This document shows positions 1-11,300 of a stretch of 64,000 bases of DNA, piece after piece; positions within the stretch are counted from its first letter, which is position 1, and every line of letters begins with the position of its first letter. The DNA is from Anaeramoeba flamelloides. Lineage: Eukaryota; Metamonada; Anaeramoebidae. A program made the translations under genes and the position numbers. Under the pieces are notes generated by a model. That model saw nothing but the letters and a program-made list of their open reading frames with translations, was not told the origin of the DNA and ran no database searches. The stretch spans positions 3,286,001-3,350,000 of the forward strand of contig JANTQA010000021.1 in assembly GCA_027625915.1 (NCBI GenBank), read 5' to 3'.

Positions 1-1128
1 AATTTTGATCTTTTTACTTTGCAATAAACAGTATTGGTATTATATTGAAAACTTTTCATTTTTTTTGAAAAGGGTCACAAAATTAATTATTCATTGAGTT
101 TTTATATTGACTAAAATAATATGTATAAAACAACTATAATCCGTATTTCAAAATATAATTCGTGTACTTTATTTTTTTTCTTTTTCTAAGGTAAAATCCA
201 ATCCAATTTACAGTCCAAACAGTATACCTAAGTTCAAATCAATTTTAAAGGTAAAATACTTGATCTGTTATCATTTAATTTTAAATTATTAATACCATTT
301 GTTATAATTTTTCGTAATTTTCTTAATTTTCTTCAAATTATTTTGTTTAAATGATGATAAAAATTATAAAAAATTAACTCTATTTTTTGAGATAAATTTT
401 CCAATTTGATCCTTCATTTTTAGAATTTCTTTTTAAATAATAGAACATTAAGAGATCAATAACATATTTAATTAGGGTGTATTGTAAGTTTCTTGGATCT
501 GTTAATATATAGGTCTTCTATTGAAAAAAAAACACTGTTTATATTTTGATACATGAATTAAACTTTTTTAACAAGGTTTATTTTGACAACAGTATGTTAA
601 TGATTATTGAGTAAATCTTTGAAATTCAAAAAAATTTACTTTTGGAGGTCCTAAATAAGAATTATTAACCATTGAAATACTATTATTTTGGGTTTCTATT
701 TTTAGGTTTGGAAAAGGAATTACCCAAAATTTTTTGAAATATGAGATTTTTAAATTTAGATCCTAGGTAAAAAATCAACAAATTTATTCTAGAATAACAA
801 CTATTTTATAGTTTGTATTGGAGGAATTTGAACCATATAGAAGAGATACCATTTATTTTCAATAGTAATATACTTTGATTATAGAGAAATCTATCATGAG
901 GCTACTCCATCAAGGAAAAGGTTTTTTTTAGGTTAAGAGATAAAATTAATTTGTTAGAAAATTTATTTTCATTTCTCACCCCACTGATTTTCGTTATCAA
1001 GAAATACAAATAATATAAACTCTATTTGTGTGAAAGTTCAAAAAACTCTCTTTACAACCACTTTTAAAAAAATAAGTAGAATATTTTTATTTTTTGAGAA
1101 TTTTCATTTTTATCCCAAATTTACCTGA
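1..1128. other. Intergenic AT-rich DNA, left edge
   Basis: No open frame or recognisable repeat was found here. The last part must carry the promoter and 5' leader of the gene starting at 1129; no TATA-like element stands out in this base composition. Confidence 0.5.
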
Positions 1129-1838
1129 ATGAGCTCTTTTTTAATAAAAACGATAACTTTCATAATTGCACTACTCCTGTGCTCTGTTTGTTTATGTACA
1201 GCGTGTACATCTGATAAGGACTGTAATGAGGATAACCCTGTCTGTAATACAGAAACTGAAAAATGTGTCCGATGTTTGGAGGCCTCAGATTGCACTTATG
1301 ACTCTTATTGTTCTTCAAACAAATGCCAAAAGTATTCGGACGATGAGCTTTTTGGAGAGTTCTGTAACTCACATAAATGTAGTCAAGACAACGATGCGGT
1401 TGTTTGCGGTAAGTGTAATGATGACGGATCAGCAATTTGGGTTGGTGTTTGTATTAATTTTAAATGCGAAGAGTGTTCTTTGCTTGAAACACCAAGTAGC
1501 TCCATCGCGTAAGACAAGAAAAAAAATTTATTATTTTTTTTTTTTTTTGATTTTCTTTTTTCTTTTTTCATTTGTTTATTGAATAAATCTTTTCATTTGT
1601 TCTGCATATCCAATTATCACCATATTTTAGTGAACAACACGAAGAAAATGGAATGTGTTTCCCAAGGAGTGTTTCAGGCCCCGCAGGTAAAATCAAAAGC
1701 CCACAAATCAGCAAAGATATTCCAGGGTACCTTGTACAAACATCCAAGAGTATTGGCTTTTTAATAATCGGATTCTTTTTCTGTGCACTATTAATAATGC
1801 AATGTCTGACTGCTTATAAAATTTTCACAGCAAAATAA
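1129..1838 (+). CDS. Cysteine-rich type I membrane protein, two exons
   Basis: Exon 1 is 1129-1508 and exon 2 is 1631-1838. The 122-bp intron (GTAAGA...TTTTAG) joins in phase 2 and gives 195 residues; without splicing the frame would stop right after the donor. Residues 1-25 are a signal peptide (hydrophobic core FIIALLLCSVCLC). The ectodomain (about 26-160) is packed with Cys in spaced pairs such as CTSDKDC, CVRCLEASDC and CGKC, like small disulfide-knot or EGF-like modules. Residues about 168-188 (IGFLIIGFFFCALLIMQCL) form one membrane helix followed by a short basic tail (KIFTAK). The topology implies a surface protein with a short cytoplasmic end. I do not recognise a named family. Neighbours give no functional hint. 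Splicing and topology are well supported; function is unknown. Confidence 0.8.
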
Positions 1839-4426
1839 TTTATCTCGCCTTTTACCATCCTTTGAATTTGAAATTTTTTTATGTGGAGAATAAATTAGAA
1901 TTTAAACTTGCTCTAAATTTATTAATTTTGGACTCTAATTCGATCAAAACATAAAATTAAATCAAATACAATTTATACACGATCTTTTTTTTCTTTTAAA
2001 AAAAAACAAACTTTTTTATTACCCATCCAACAAATTATTTACCAACGCCTCTGAAATATAACTCAAAGATTGTTATTGTAACCATTTGAAAAATAAACAG
2101 AAATAATTGAAAAGGACAAAAATATTCACAATTTTTTGTTTCTCTTTGGTTTTCATTCTACTTTCGAATTAGTTTTTCGTTTCTAGATTTTTTCTTACAT
2201 GTTAGTGTTTTTTATGACACTAGTGTTTAGAACGTGTGCTTTAATAGTTAGTATTCAAAATTGTTTTCAAAATGAATATTAAGTTTTTGTTATATCTTGG
2301 GTGAATCTTTTCGACTTTTCATTTTCCACAATGTTTTCTAATCAAAAATCTGGTTAAACTTTTTTCCCTCATAATTAGCTTCTTGTTTTTAAATAAGGAA
2401 TATTTTTTATAAGACACAAATCAAAATAGCTTTAAATATCTACAATATTTCTAATATTTGATAATACAGCCATTCCAACCCTCCAGTGAAAATTTTTATT
2501 TCATGTAGAAATTGGGTATCTATGATAAAATTGTCTTTTATAAAATAGAAAATTCAATTTTCATCTTCTCTTCAAATAAAAAATGGATCTCATTTCAAAT
2601 TGTCAATTCCATAAATCAGTTTAAATTAGGAATTTTCTTTTAAAGAATTGGGTACTTTTATGATTTTTTTTAATTCTTGGAGTCAGTTGATTTTTTTTGG
2701 ATAGTGGGATGAAAATTCAGATCATTTTATTCTCAAAATCAATACCATATTTCCTTAATAAAATTAAGCACTATTTTTTTCTGTTTAATATCTTTCGAAA
2801 TCTAGCCAATAACTTAATTCAATTAAACACTAGGATAAAATTTTTTAGAATAAAAATCTCTAAACTTTTGAATATCGTAAATATTTTTAAAATTGCTCTA
2901 CACTTTTTATTTTTTTTTTTCGAAAAATTGGAATTGAGAAATAGTTTGAAATTAAAGAATAAGTTAATGTATTAAATTAGAATATTTTTCCCTCACAGAA
3001 CATAAAATTCGAATAGTCCTTAGTTTTTTTTTTTTTAATTTTACCATTTAAAAATAAAAAAAAACAAATGAAGAACAAATTAGTCCCTTTTGTGAAAATA
3101 AAATTCCCATAATTTAGAATTTTTTTGAGTAAATGAGTTAAAACAAGAGTATTGTATATAAAAATATACATAATTTCAACTCTGAATTCAATGATTTTGG
3201 TAAAAAATGGATTCAAAAAAAAGTTAAATTGAAACTTGATTTATTTTTATTTTTTCGTTTAGTTTTTGTATTTTTTTTAAGCGAAGGAAATTGATCAGTT
3301 TTCCATTTTTAGTGTTTTTTGGTTCGTAGGGGAATATTATCATATCCGAAAAAATAATATTATTATTTTTCAATTAATAAAATGAAAATTTTTAGTTCAA
3401 ATCCAAAATATTTTTCTAGTTTATAAAATGAAAAAAATCCAAATATCTTTTAAAATACAACTTGGTTTAGAAATGATATTTCCAGACATTTAATTAAACT
3501 TCCTTCTGTAACCTAAAGACAATTATTTTTTCTCTGCTATTTTGATTGTTGTGGTAATAATTCAATTACATTTTGGATAATGAAATCAAAATTTTGATGT
3601 ATTAATTGGAAAATAACAGTAATGGAAAATACCTTTATTATATTACATGCTTTGGTAAAAATGTTTAATTTAAAATGAAAGATACCAGAAAAAAAGGGGG
3701 GGTTGGGCGGTGGTGGTGGTGTTCATCTGTATAATTCTTTGGATTAATAATGGATTAAGATTAATAATAAAATTCTAAAAATGTACAGTAATCATTATTA
3801 TTCATAATGTGAATGGGGTTGATTTGGTAGATTAAGGATAAAGAATAAAAAATTTAAATTATTGAAAAAAATAATGAACTGAATTTATTACATCGTTGTT
3901 ATATACTACCAGATAGTATATGGGTATTAATTCAAATTGAAGCCAATTTGAAAGTGTTGAAAAAGGTAAAAAGAAAATACTAAAATGTAAAACAAAATTT
4001 CTGTCCTTTATACCAACAACTTTCTAAATTCAAATAAATATTATGTGGTGTCTAAATATTAAAAAAAAAATATTCGTAAAAAATCAGAATAGCTCGTATA
4101 GTAGCAATAAAGATATATACCTCATGTTTTTTTGGGATAAATCCTGAAATTTCCATCGTATACTAATATATTGAAATAGAAAATGTTTTTTTCTGAATCG
4201 AAATAGCTGAAGAATTCACCTTTTTGTTGAAAAATCAAAAATCAATTAAAAAATATAGTTCATTTTTGTTTGGATGGCTGAAATGTGAAAGATACAGAAT
4301 TGATTGGAAAGAATCTATCAACACAATTTAAGTTGTAAAATTATAGAAAAAATAACCTATTTTGAATCTTCAGAATTTCTTTTATTAATAATTGTTTTAT
4401 TAAATAATCATTTGATTTTTTATAAA
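1839..4426. other. Intergenic AT-rich DNA
   Basis: No supportable gene. Open frames near 2.7-3.2 kb consist almost wholly of Phe/Ile/Lys/Asn codons expected by chance at this base composition. A short G-rich patch (GGGGGGGTTGGGCGGTGG) lies at about 3697-3720. Confidence 0.5.
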
Positions 4427-4616
4427 GTCAGTTTCACTTTTAAGGCACAAACTTTCAATGATATTTAAGGCACAATAAAAATCTCAAATTAAGGCACAAA
4501 ATTTGAATTCTAGTAAAAATAAATTGTAAAAAAAAATTGCAAATTTTGTGCCTTAATTTGAGATTTTTTTGTGATTAAATTTCGTTGAAAGTTTGTGCCT
4601 TAAAAGTGAAACTGAC
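4427..4616. repeat. Foldback MITE, TTAAGGCAC family, copy 1
   Basis: A near-perfect inverted repeat of about 190 bp. It opens GTCAGTTTCACTTTTAAGGC and closes with the reverse complement. Each arm carries the motif TTAAGGCACAAA three times at about 28-bp spacing. This is the only copy outside the 51-62 kb region; its central spacer is in the same orientation as the copy at 60.8 kb and opposite to those at 52-54 kb. Confidence 0.9.
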
Positions 4617-5577
4617 AGTAGATATCTACAATAAGATCTATTTTATTCCTTGTTAAATATAATTATTGTCATTTTATCATTCTCCTTCCATCTCCATTTT
4701 TTTTTACTTCTAACTTTTTTCTCATCTTTTTCATTTTCTTTTCTTAATTTTATATTTTTTTTTTTGATTTCTCCTATATAAAAAGATATTAATTCTTTAT
4801 TCAGAAGTAAGTTACTTACTCAAAAAAGTTTATTTTTCAATAAATTTTTTTAGTATTTTTTAAAATATTTTATTATTTTTATGAAATAATAATTTAAAAA
4901 CTTTAATTTTTAATCTAATTGAAAATCGATCTTCCTCTTGTAAGTTTAAATGTGATTTTTTATTAATTTTTTCTTCAGGAATAAAAACGGAAGTTTACTC
5001 ATTTTAAAAGAATAGTTATTATGATTAATTAATGAAAAGCCCATTAAATTCTTCATTATATAGAGCATTCATAAAAATTGTCTTTGTAAAAAGTCTAAAA
5101 AAAATTTTTTTCTAATTATATTTTATTTGATTTTGTTCCAAAAATATTCCGACAATTATTATAATAAAACTTGTTTGTTAGTTATCTTTAAATTTCAAAT
5201 TTAAAACAATTTTTTTTCTAAAAAAATCTTCAGTCGTCTCCAAATTGCATTAATGCAATACAAAAAGAGAATTGAAAATCATACTAAAATAATAAAAATA
5301 AAAAAATAAATTAACAAATAAAAAATTTAAATGTAGTATATCTATAGTTTTATGTTTCTTTGATAAAATAGGTAGAAAAAGAACAATAAAATAAAAGAAT
5401 TATTTTGAAAGATTTGACCGTCAAGGATATGAGTCAATAAAAATTAATCTAAATTATTTGTTTTTTTTTTTTTTTTTTTCATTTATATATATAAGATAAA
5501 GATAAGAAAAGCAATGTAAAGAAAGTCAAGAGCAAAATTGTTTTCAAATTAAAATGAATAGAAATTCATTAGGGTAT
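4617..5577. other. RPL4 downstream region
   Basis: AT-rich DNA without coding signal. The part next to 5578 should hold the 3' UTR and poly(A) signals of RPL4 (minus strand); several AATAAA-like strings are present but cannot be ranked. Confidence 0.4.
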
Positions 5578-6823
5578 TTAGTTTTCGTCACTGAGAACTT
5601 CGATTTCACGGTCTTCATCAGATCCTTCTTCTTCTTCTTCTTCTTCTTCTTCTGAGAAGTATAACCAATCTTCATATTCTTTACGGGATTTGTCGACGAT
5701 TTCTTTTCTTTCTTTTTTATTTTTTTCATCAAGTTCTTTTTGTTTTTGCAATTTGGTTTTGTAGTATGGATTCAATTTGACCATTACGGACATATCTTCA
5801 TAAGGATCGGCTCTTTGGATTTTTTTTCCGTATTTTCTGCTACGTGGTCTTCTGTTTCTGAGGACGGTTTGGACTTGGTCTGATTTGATGATTCTTTCAA
5901 CATCAGTGTTAACCATGACTGGTCTTGGGAGATAAAATCCGCTCTTGAATTTGGATGGTTTTTCCCATGATCCGTAGATGTCTTCTAATAATTTGAAAGC
6001 AGATTCTGTCCAAATGATGAATCTTCCCATTTGGCTACCTGGGGCAAGTTTTAAGAGGTTTAGTGTGTAGACAGAGGCAGTTTCAACACCTGGGATGTTT
6101 CTAAATGCCTTCTTGATTCCTAAGTTTCGTGCATAGACAACCATTGGTCCTTTTCTTAAGACGTGTCTTCTGTTTCTGTATTTACCTTGGCCTACTCTTG
6201 TTTTCTTGGTTCTGATGACTTTTTCGACATCTCTATATGCACCAATGAATTTTAAAAATTTGACGGCTTGTCTGGTTTTGGTTAATGATTGGAGTTGATC
6301 AGAAACAACTAATGGGAGTTCTGGTAATTTGTTTACTCTGTGTCCTCTTGACATGACTAATGGAGTGACAGCAGTGGCAGCAATGGCTGAACAGACGGCA
6401 TATCTTTTTTGGTTGGTGTTAATTTTTCTATGCCATTTTCTCCAAACCTTTTGATTTTTTTTTAAAAATAGAAAAGATTAAAAAAAAAAAAAAAAGATTT
6501 ATTTGTTATGAAGCAAGTTTATAAAAATAAATAAAAAAAAAAAAAAAAAAATAAAGAAAAAAGTAAGATTAAGATGTAAGAATAATTACTTTTTTTGGTG
6601 CGTACATTCTACCACCTCTACACATGTTACCAAAGGCAGCTTGTCCAGATCTTCCTGTACCTGAACCTTTTACTCTTGGAATTCTTGCTACAGCTCTTCC
6701 AGTACCCCAAGACTATAGAATTAAATTATTGTTTTTAGATTAACAAATAGTTGTGTTGTTAATTAGGATTTAAGAAAAACAAAAAAAGATTTTAAAATGA
6801 AAAAAAAAGCAAAATTTAAAAAG

Positions 6824-6863
<40 letters not shown>

Positions 6864-7069
6864 ACAGTAGCTGAGGTTTGTTCGCCAGCAGTGGTTGAAA
6901 CAGCGTGAGCTTGTCTGTTATTTTTAGCCATGTTAGTGTGAACAAATCGTACAACATCTGGTCTAATTGGTGCAGAAAATACAGATGGGAGTGGAACTTG
7001 TTTAATGGTTTTTACTTTTCCTTTAATTGGGAAAACAGAGACAATTGGACGGAGTTGTTGGGTTGTCAT
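5578..7069 (-). CDS. RPL4: Large-subunit ribosomal protein L4 (uL4), three exons
   Basis: Structural protein of the cytosolic 60S subunit; the family's extended loop lines the peptide exit tunnel. Exons on the minus strand are 7069-6866, 6712-6590 and 6447-5578 (introns of 153 and 142 bp, GT-AG, both phase 0), giving 398 residues. The splices rebuild the family core: [25 protein letters not shown], then [14 protein letters not shown] and GNMCRGGRM, then [31 protein letters not shown] and the [11 protein letters not shown] segment. The start at 7069 gives the usual short N-terminus. Oddity: where animal and fungal L4 end in a Lys/Ala-rich tail, this protein ends in an acidic one (nine consecutive Glu, then [15 protein letters not shown]). 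Both introns hold long poly-A tracts. Identification is very secure. Confidence 0.97.
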
Positions 7070-7497
7070 TTTCTTTCAAAATAATTTTAAGACTGAAATT
7101 AAAAAAAAATGATTAATAATTTAAATATTTTGAACTTATTGTTGTAGAATTGGTCTTATAAGTTTCATAAGACAATTGTGTTTCCAGTTGTTTCAAAATT
7201 CATCATTACGAAAAAATATTTGGTTGCTCTCTTTTTTCAAAAAAATTTACAAGTGAGGATGATTTTGAAACAACAGATTTCAATTTTTAAGTGAATTACT
7301 TCAAAGAAAAAATGATTAACAGAAGGTAATATTTTAAAAACCAAAATTATTATTTATGACATGACTCAAAGTTTCCCAGAGTCATAAAGCCAAATGTAAG
7401 TGAGAAACTTTTCTGTTTTCACTAAATTGTGAAGATACTGCCTTTGTCTTGGAATTGACAAGAAAAACTCGTTCAGAAAAATGACCCAAAATTATTA
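7070..7497. other. RPL4 upstream region
   Basis: Contains the presumed RPL4 promoter. Two short hairpins occur: TCTTAT/ATAAGA near 7154 and ATGACTC/GAGTCAT near 7360-7385. No known motif was recognised. Confidence 0.35.
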
Positions 7498-7673
7498 CTG
7501 GTATTTGAATAATAAATGGGATTTTTTTTCACTTCATTTTTAATTTCTCTTTTTTAAGAGAACATAGATCGAGAACCTTAAATTGTAACATAATCTCTTT
7601 GAGAATTTATTTATAAAAAAAAAATATGGAAAAGGAAGTGAAAATTCTTTCCCATTTAGAATTCAAATACCAG
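7498..7673. repeat. 176-bp MITE with TA target duplication
   Basis: Left end CTGGTATTTGAAT and right end ATTCAAATACCAG are exact reverse complements, and the pairing continues imperfectly inward for about 40 bp (AAATGGG/CCCATTT, TCACTTC/GAAGTGA). TA flanks both ends (7496-7497 and 7674-7675), the duplication typical of Tc1/mariner-type movement. No coding capacity. Confidence 0.85.
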
Positions 7674-7675
7674 TA

Positions 7676-8286
7676 TATGGAATAGATAGTTGACAAAAAG
7701 TATTTCAAATTCGGATCTAAACTTATTAATTTACTTCTTTGTTAATAAAAAGTTATTTAAACGTGCAGAGAAACATACTTTATCTTTAACTCAAATACAA
7801 ATTGTTTTTTTCAGCTTTTTATTTCTCTGTTATTGTCATTATCATTAGTAACTCCAAATAAAAGTTTCTTTTAATAATTACCGATAAGAAAACTTCATAG
7901 GAATCATTTAAAAAATGAATATAAGAGAAAAATTAATGAAAAAGACTTGTCAATAATTTTAAAATAATAAAAAAAAAATAAAAAATTTTTTTTTAAATTT
8001 ATTTTTATTTGGTTTATTCATTAGGAATTCAAAAAGAATTGATAAAAAAAAATTTGATATCTTTAATTTTTTTTTTGTTTTTTATTATCGAAAAGAAATT
8101 TGTAAATTATCAAAATATTGAAATGTGGATTTGCCAATTAATAGCGAATAATTGATAATGAAGAGGAATTTAAATTTTTTTATAGATATGTTTTGATTAC
8201 CAAAATAATCAAAGAAAATTATATTAATAAAGAAAAAAAAACCACTTCCAATAAATAATCCTAATGATTAATATAAATATAAATGG

Positions 8287-8332
<46 letters not shown>

Positions 8333-8341
8333 GGTTTAATT
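7676..8341. other. Intergenic DNA with a TA microsatellite
   Basis: No gene seen. An uninterrupted (TA)n array of about 40 bp occupies 8288-8329, just beyond the stop codon of the LRR gene. Confidence 0.6.
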
Positions 8342-11300
8342 TTAGAGTTGATTATCTTTAATAAACCTATTACCTTCACTTCGCTTTCCAACATAGCGTG
8401 ATTTTGTAAATCCAAATTTTGCAGATTGTTTCTTTGAATTTTTTTGAATAATTTTATTAACATCAACTTCTTGGTTATCTTCAACAATAACTTTTGGCTT
8501 AATTTTTGGCTTCTTTACTGTCATGAATTTGCCAACTCTTTTTGCTTCTTTTTTCTCTTTCATTTGAACCGGCGAGGAATCTAAAAATTTAAGCTTTGGT
8601 AATTTATATAAGACATATAATCGATATCTTTTATAATCTTCATGATCTTTTCCTATGAAAAAATTTGGACAGCATGGGTTGCCAAACATGCTTAGATATT
8701 GTAATTTTGGGAATGATTTTTTTATGCTTACAAGAAATTGTTCCAAATCTTTTAATTGATTTTTATTTACCCAAAGTGTATTTAGATTTCCAAGTTTTGG
8801 GAATTTGAGTGGTGATTCAAGCATATTGTTATCGACAACTAGAGATGTTAAATTTGGAAACGACTCCAAACCTATTTTGAAAGATTAATTATTATATGAA
8901 TATAATTCAAAAGAAAAAAGTGAAATGGCTGATAATTAAAAAATGTTAAACTTTATAAAAATTATACAATTCAAAACAAAACAAATTAGGGAACAATTAA
9001 AGAAAGAATTATCAATTAAAAAATTGCAGTAATTTAAAAATGTTGTTTGACACAAAAAAACCCGGAAACAAATTTGAATAAAATAGAATATCATTTTTTT
9101 TTTTTTTTCTATTTTTTCTCTGTCTGAAATTTCTTTTTATTGAGAAGAAGAGTTACAAAGAAAAAAGATCAGTCGATTACTTGCAAATACAGGTACACTG
9201 AAACATGAAAGTATGAGTAACTTGTAAATAAAAATGTAAAAGCAAAGGAAAAAAATTCCAAAAGTGGTTAAAGCAAATCAGATCAAATAGAAAAAAGAAA
9301 TTACAACAAATTCGCGACGAAACTCCCAAATGAGTATTCAGAATCAACGATCAAATTAAATTAAATTAAATTCACCAAAAAGTATTGTGGCTGTGATTTT
9401 GAATGTTCTTAATTAAAGATAGCATTGTTTTTTTTTTTTTGATTTTTACAAATTACTTCTTCTAAACCCTTTTTAAGTTTCTATAAACTCTTTTTATTTT
9501 TTTCAAAATTTTTTTTATGCTTTTTAACCATAAAGAAAATAAATGGTGTATTTCCTTCTCATGAATAATCGTGAAATCTATGATTTTAAGCTATTTCCAA
9601 GAATGTGGGGCAAATTTATTTTAAAATATATTTATGTAACCCATTCTTCAAAATAGGATTTAAATATATAAAATCATTAACTACCATTTATAGATTCTTG
9701 ATAGTAATTCAATTTGTTTCTTAGTATTGTATTGCAGAAATAAAATCTTTTAAAATTTATGATCTCGATTTTATCGGATATTTTTTTATGGTGAAAATTG
9801 GTGTTTATTATTTTCTTTTTGATCGAAAAAAATATTTTCATAACATGTATAATCTCAACAAAATTTACAATATAATTAAAAACATATAACTACATTTTCG
9901 TGATTAAAAAATTATTTGTTCCCATTCCATATTTTCGGTTTTTTATTGAAATTGGTCGTACATTGCTTTAACCAAAAAAAGTGCGATTTTTTTTTTCATT
10001 TTTTGGGAATATTTCAACTAACATGCTTTGAATTAAATACATAAGTGGTTGATTCCATTGGTATAAATTTTAAACTTAATTTACTATTGCCGATTAATGA
10101 TTACCATCACTAAAAAAGATTATTTTTTATGAAATGTAAAAAAAAATGCCCCACTTTTTTGTAAATACCTTACTGTTTAAATTCCTTAAAGAAAATTAAA
10201 GTAAAAGGACATCTAGAGTGTATTTACACTTCTTCAATAATAATAATAATAATAAATATCCCTTTTTTTTTTTTTTTTTGGAATTGTCCATCTTATGAAA
10301 ATAATCGAAAATTTTGTATTATAGAATTAATTCAAAGATAATAAAAAAATAAAAAATAACATATCGAAAAATACATTTGAGATTATTCAAAATAAAGATT
10401 CATTATTAATCTTTTAAAATAGTGAATGATAAAGAAAATGATGTATTCTTTATTTAAATCCATAAACACAACTTTAGAAATTAGGGGAATGTTGTCGAGT
10501 GCCGTTGATGTACATAAAGTTCAGTCAAGTGCCTATTTTTTTCCAGTATTCGAAAGAATGGAATAAAATCAAAGATTTTACCAAATTCCTTTGAATTAAA
10601 GGAAAACCTAACGGCGTTTTTTTTTAATTCAAAGCAAATAGAAAATTCATTAAATTTTCTTTTAATTTCTTAAATTAAAAAAAACCTAAAGAATATTTTC
10701 TAGAATTTCAATTTTGATTTATTATTTTGCCGTTAAGTTCAAAAACATTTTTATTTTTTTTTCCTCTAGGAAAAATAGAAAGCTTATTTCTCTTAAAATA
10801 AAATCAATCAAAAATTTCGGTTTTTGCTTAGAAAATTAAAACAATAAATAATAAAAATTAATAACAATTTTCTCGGAGTTTTCTCGAATTATTCATAAAA
10901 TCTATCGATTTTTCAAAAAAATGGAAAAAACGAGAAAATCTAACAGTATTTTTTTAGAATTTCAATTTCAATTTTTTTTTTTTTCCCAATAAGTTCAAAA
11001 ATATTTTTTATTTCTTTTCCCTCTATGAAAAAATAGGAAGTTTATTCCTCTTTAAATAGAAGAATTAAAAATTTTCAAATTAGTTTCGAAAATATATCAT
11101 TTTTCTAATCAAAACTGAAACTTTGAAAAATCCAAAGATGATTTTTATTACTATATGAAATTAACAGAAAATTTAATAAATTTATATTTGCTTTGAATTA
11201 AAAAAAAACTAAAAATGTAATATGAAATTATCAAATTTATCACTTCAAAAAAAAATAAATTAAATTTATAAAATATTTTTGAAAAAATCTACAACTACTG

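Noticed and set aside
2697-3216. Open frames of 79-92 codons
   Set aside because: Composition is Phe/Ile/Lys/Asn only, as expected from random DNA at this AT content; no start or splice context.
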